Shown: positions 30,796-31,691 of the stretch, in pieces | Position numbering within the stretch: position 1 is the stretch's first letter | How the letters are laid out: each line of letters starts with the position of its first letter | DNA from: JAFGTX01 sp942492225 | GTDB taxonomy: Bacteria > Bacillota > Clostridia > Peptostreptococcales > Acidaminobacteraceae | Reading direction: 5' to 3' | Assembly (NCBI GenBank): GCA_942492225.1 | Contig: CALODS010000058.1 | Span: 1-31,691 of the forward strand | Length of the DNA stretch: 31,691 nt | Position numbers and translations under genes: made by a program | Notes under the pieces: generated by a model | Database searches by the model: none | What the model was told of the DNA's origin: nothing | Seen by the model: the letters and a program-made list of their open reading frames with translations, nothing else

Positions 30796-30810
30796 AAAAT
30801 TCTGAAAATT
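30796..30810. promoter_or_regulatory. CodY-like box before oppB
   Basis: AAAATTCTGAAAATT matches the CodY consensus AATTTTCWGAAAATT at 13 of 15 positions and ends 3 bases before the ribosome site. CodY represses peptide uptake genes in several Firmicutes when branched-chain amino acids and GTP are abundant, so an opp operon is a fitting target. Confidence 0.6.
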
Positions 30811-30828
30811 TTGAAAGGAGTGTAAGGT

Positions 30829-31691
30829 TTGGGCAAATATGTAATTAAGAGAATAATTGCAATGTTTATCACATTATGGTTCGTTTGTACAATTACTTTC
30901 TTTTAATGCATTCAATTCCAGGGGGACCTTTTACTAGAGAGAAGGAATTACCGGAAGCAGTATTGGAAGCGTTAAATGAAAAGTATCACTTGAATGATCC
31001 ACTTTGGAAACAGTATGTAGATTATATGAAGGGGATTGTTGTATTCGACTTGGGACCATCGTTCTCAAGACCAGGTATGACAGTTAACCAATTTATTGAA
31101 GATGGATTCCCAGTATCAGCAAAATTAGGAGGGGTAGCATCAATCGTTGTTATACTTCTAGGGATACCGGCCGGAATTGTCTCCGCACTGAAACAGAATC
31201 GATGGGAAGATTATATTGTAACAGTGCTTGCGACGATCGGAGTTGCGGTACCAGGTTTTGTTATTGGTACAGCGGTTATATATATATTTAGTGCAAAACT
31301 TGGTGTTTTACCAGCTTATGGTCTTACATCATGGAAACATTATATTGGTCCAGTATTAGCACTTTCTGGATTCTCACTAGCATTTGTTGCTAGATTAACG
31401 AGATCAAGTATGCTAGAGGTTTTACAACAGGATTATATTAGAACGGCTAGAGCAAAAGGCTTATCTGAAAATGTCGTAATTTATAAACATGCGTTAAAAA
31501 ATGCATTGATTCCAGTAATCACATACATGGGACCAATGATTGCAGCAATCATGACGGGATCATTTGTAACGGAAAAAATCTTTGCAATTCCTGGAATGGG
31601 TAAGTACTTTGTTGAAGCGGTTGGGAATAGAGATTATACATTAATCATGGGTGCGACAGTATTCTATGCAGCGTTCTCTATATTAATGATA
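30829..31691 (+). CDS. oppB: Oligopeptide/dipeptide ABC transporter permease OppB, frame break near start, 3' end outside window
   Basis: From TTG 30829 (AAAGGAG 8 bases upstream) the protein reads GKYVIKRIIAMFITLWFVCT and ITFF, then hits TAA at 30904. One extra T in TTTT (30901-30904) joins it to LMHSIPGGPFTREKELPEA, the standard OppB/DppB start. The rest is open from 30906 to the window end, including the EAA-type cytoplasmic loop DYIRTARAKGLSENVVIYKH and ALKNALIPVI, followed by TGSFVTEKIFAIPGMGKYF. OppB is one of two permeases of the peptide importer. The break could be a sequencing error, a true mutation, or a case where translation starts at ATG 30906 and lacks the first helix. It is the first gene of an operon continuing outside the window. 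Confidence 0.88.

Overview
The window is a low-GC, gene-dense stretch of a Firmicute chromosome. The gene content (RibU and QueT transporters, FeoAB, a B12-riboswitch btu operon, AsnA behind a T-box, a FliK-like/FlhB-like pair, PcrA-LigA, a CodY-type box upstream of opp) and the strong AGGAGG-type ribosome sites suggest a motile anaerobe of the class Clostridia, perhaps Lachnospirales-like. The order-level guess is inference. No rRNA, tRNA, CRISPR array, prophage or insertion sequence was seen.

Layout. At 1-1301 (minus) is a MATE exporter cut by the window edge. It is divergent from a small cupin (1409-1756). A small unrecognised protein (1893-2252) follows a sigma-28-like promoter. Three vitamin or precursor uptake loci follow: preQ1-I riboswitch/queT/marR (2.34-3.52 kb), FMN riboswitch/ribU (3.53-4.39 kb) and, after a BaiN/HI0933-type flavoprotein (4.49-5.71 kb) and Fur-box/feoA/feoB (5.7-8.14 kb), cobalamin riboswitch/btuFCD (8.15-11.2 kb). 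At 11.3-15.6 kb an anchored extracytoplasmic protein is coupled to an ABC-2 type exporter, followed by an EamA transporter (15.6-16.5 kb). At 16.7-19.5 kb a three-gene set encodes a FliK-like protein, a stand-alone FlhB C-terminal-like protein and a YaaR-family protein. Then come a T-box(Asn)/asnA locus, three 72-bp tandem repeats with two palindromes each, a MacAB-like ATPase/permease/adaptor operon with a palindromic operator at its promoter (21.3-25.7 kb), pcrA-ligA (25.9-30.1 kb), a 0.69-kb leader region and the start of an opp/dpp operon.

Regulation is mostly by RNA leaders and short operators: four ligand- or tRNA-sensing leaders (preQ1, FMN, B12, T-box), plus Fur-, LexA- and CodY-like boxes. 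Most leaders end in a recognisable intrinsic terminator ahead of the gene.

The most unusual feature is a cluster of reading-frame breaks between 28.0 and 30.9 kb. The pcrA 3' end breaks at an A7 run that is also a perfect A_AAA_AAA slippery heptamer. The ligA 5' end has several breaks behind an intact start and ribosome site. oppB breaks at a T4 run. Upstream genes appear intact, so the cluster is either local sequence error or real decay or recoding. The best candidates for undescribed biology are the FliK-like/FlhB-like/YaaR module, the terminator-rich feoA-feoB spacer, the 11-bp inverted repeat on the asnA promoter and the 72-bp double-hairpin repeat.
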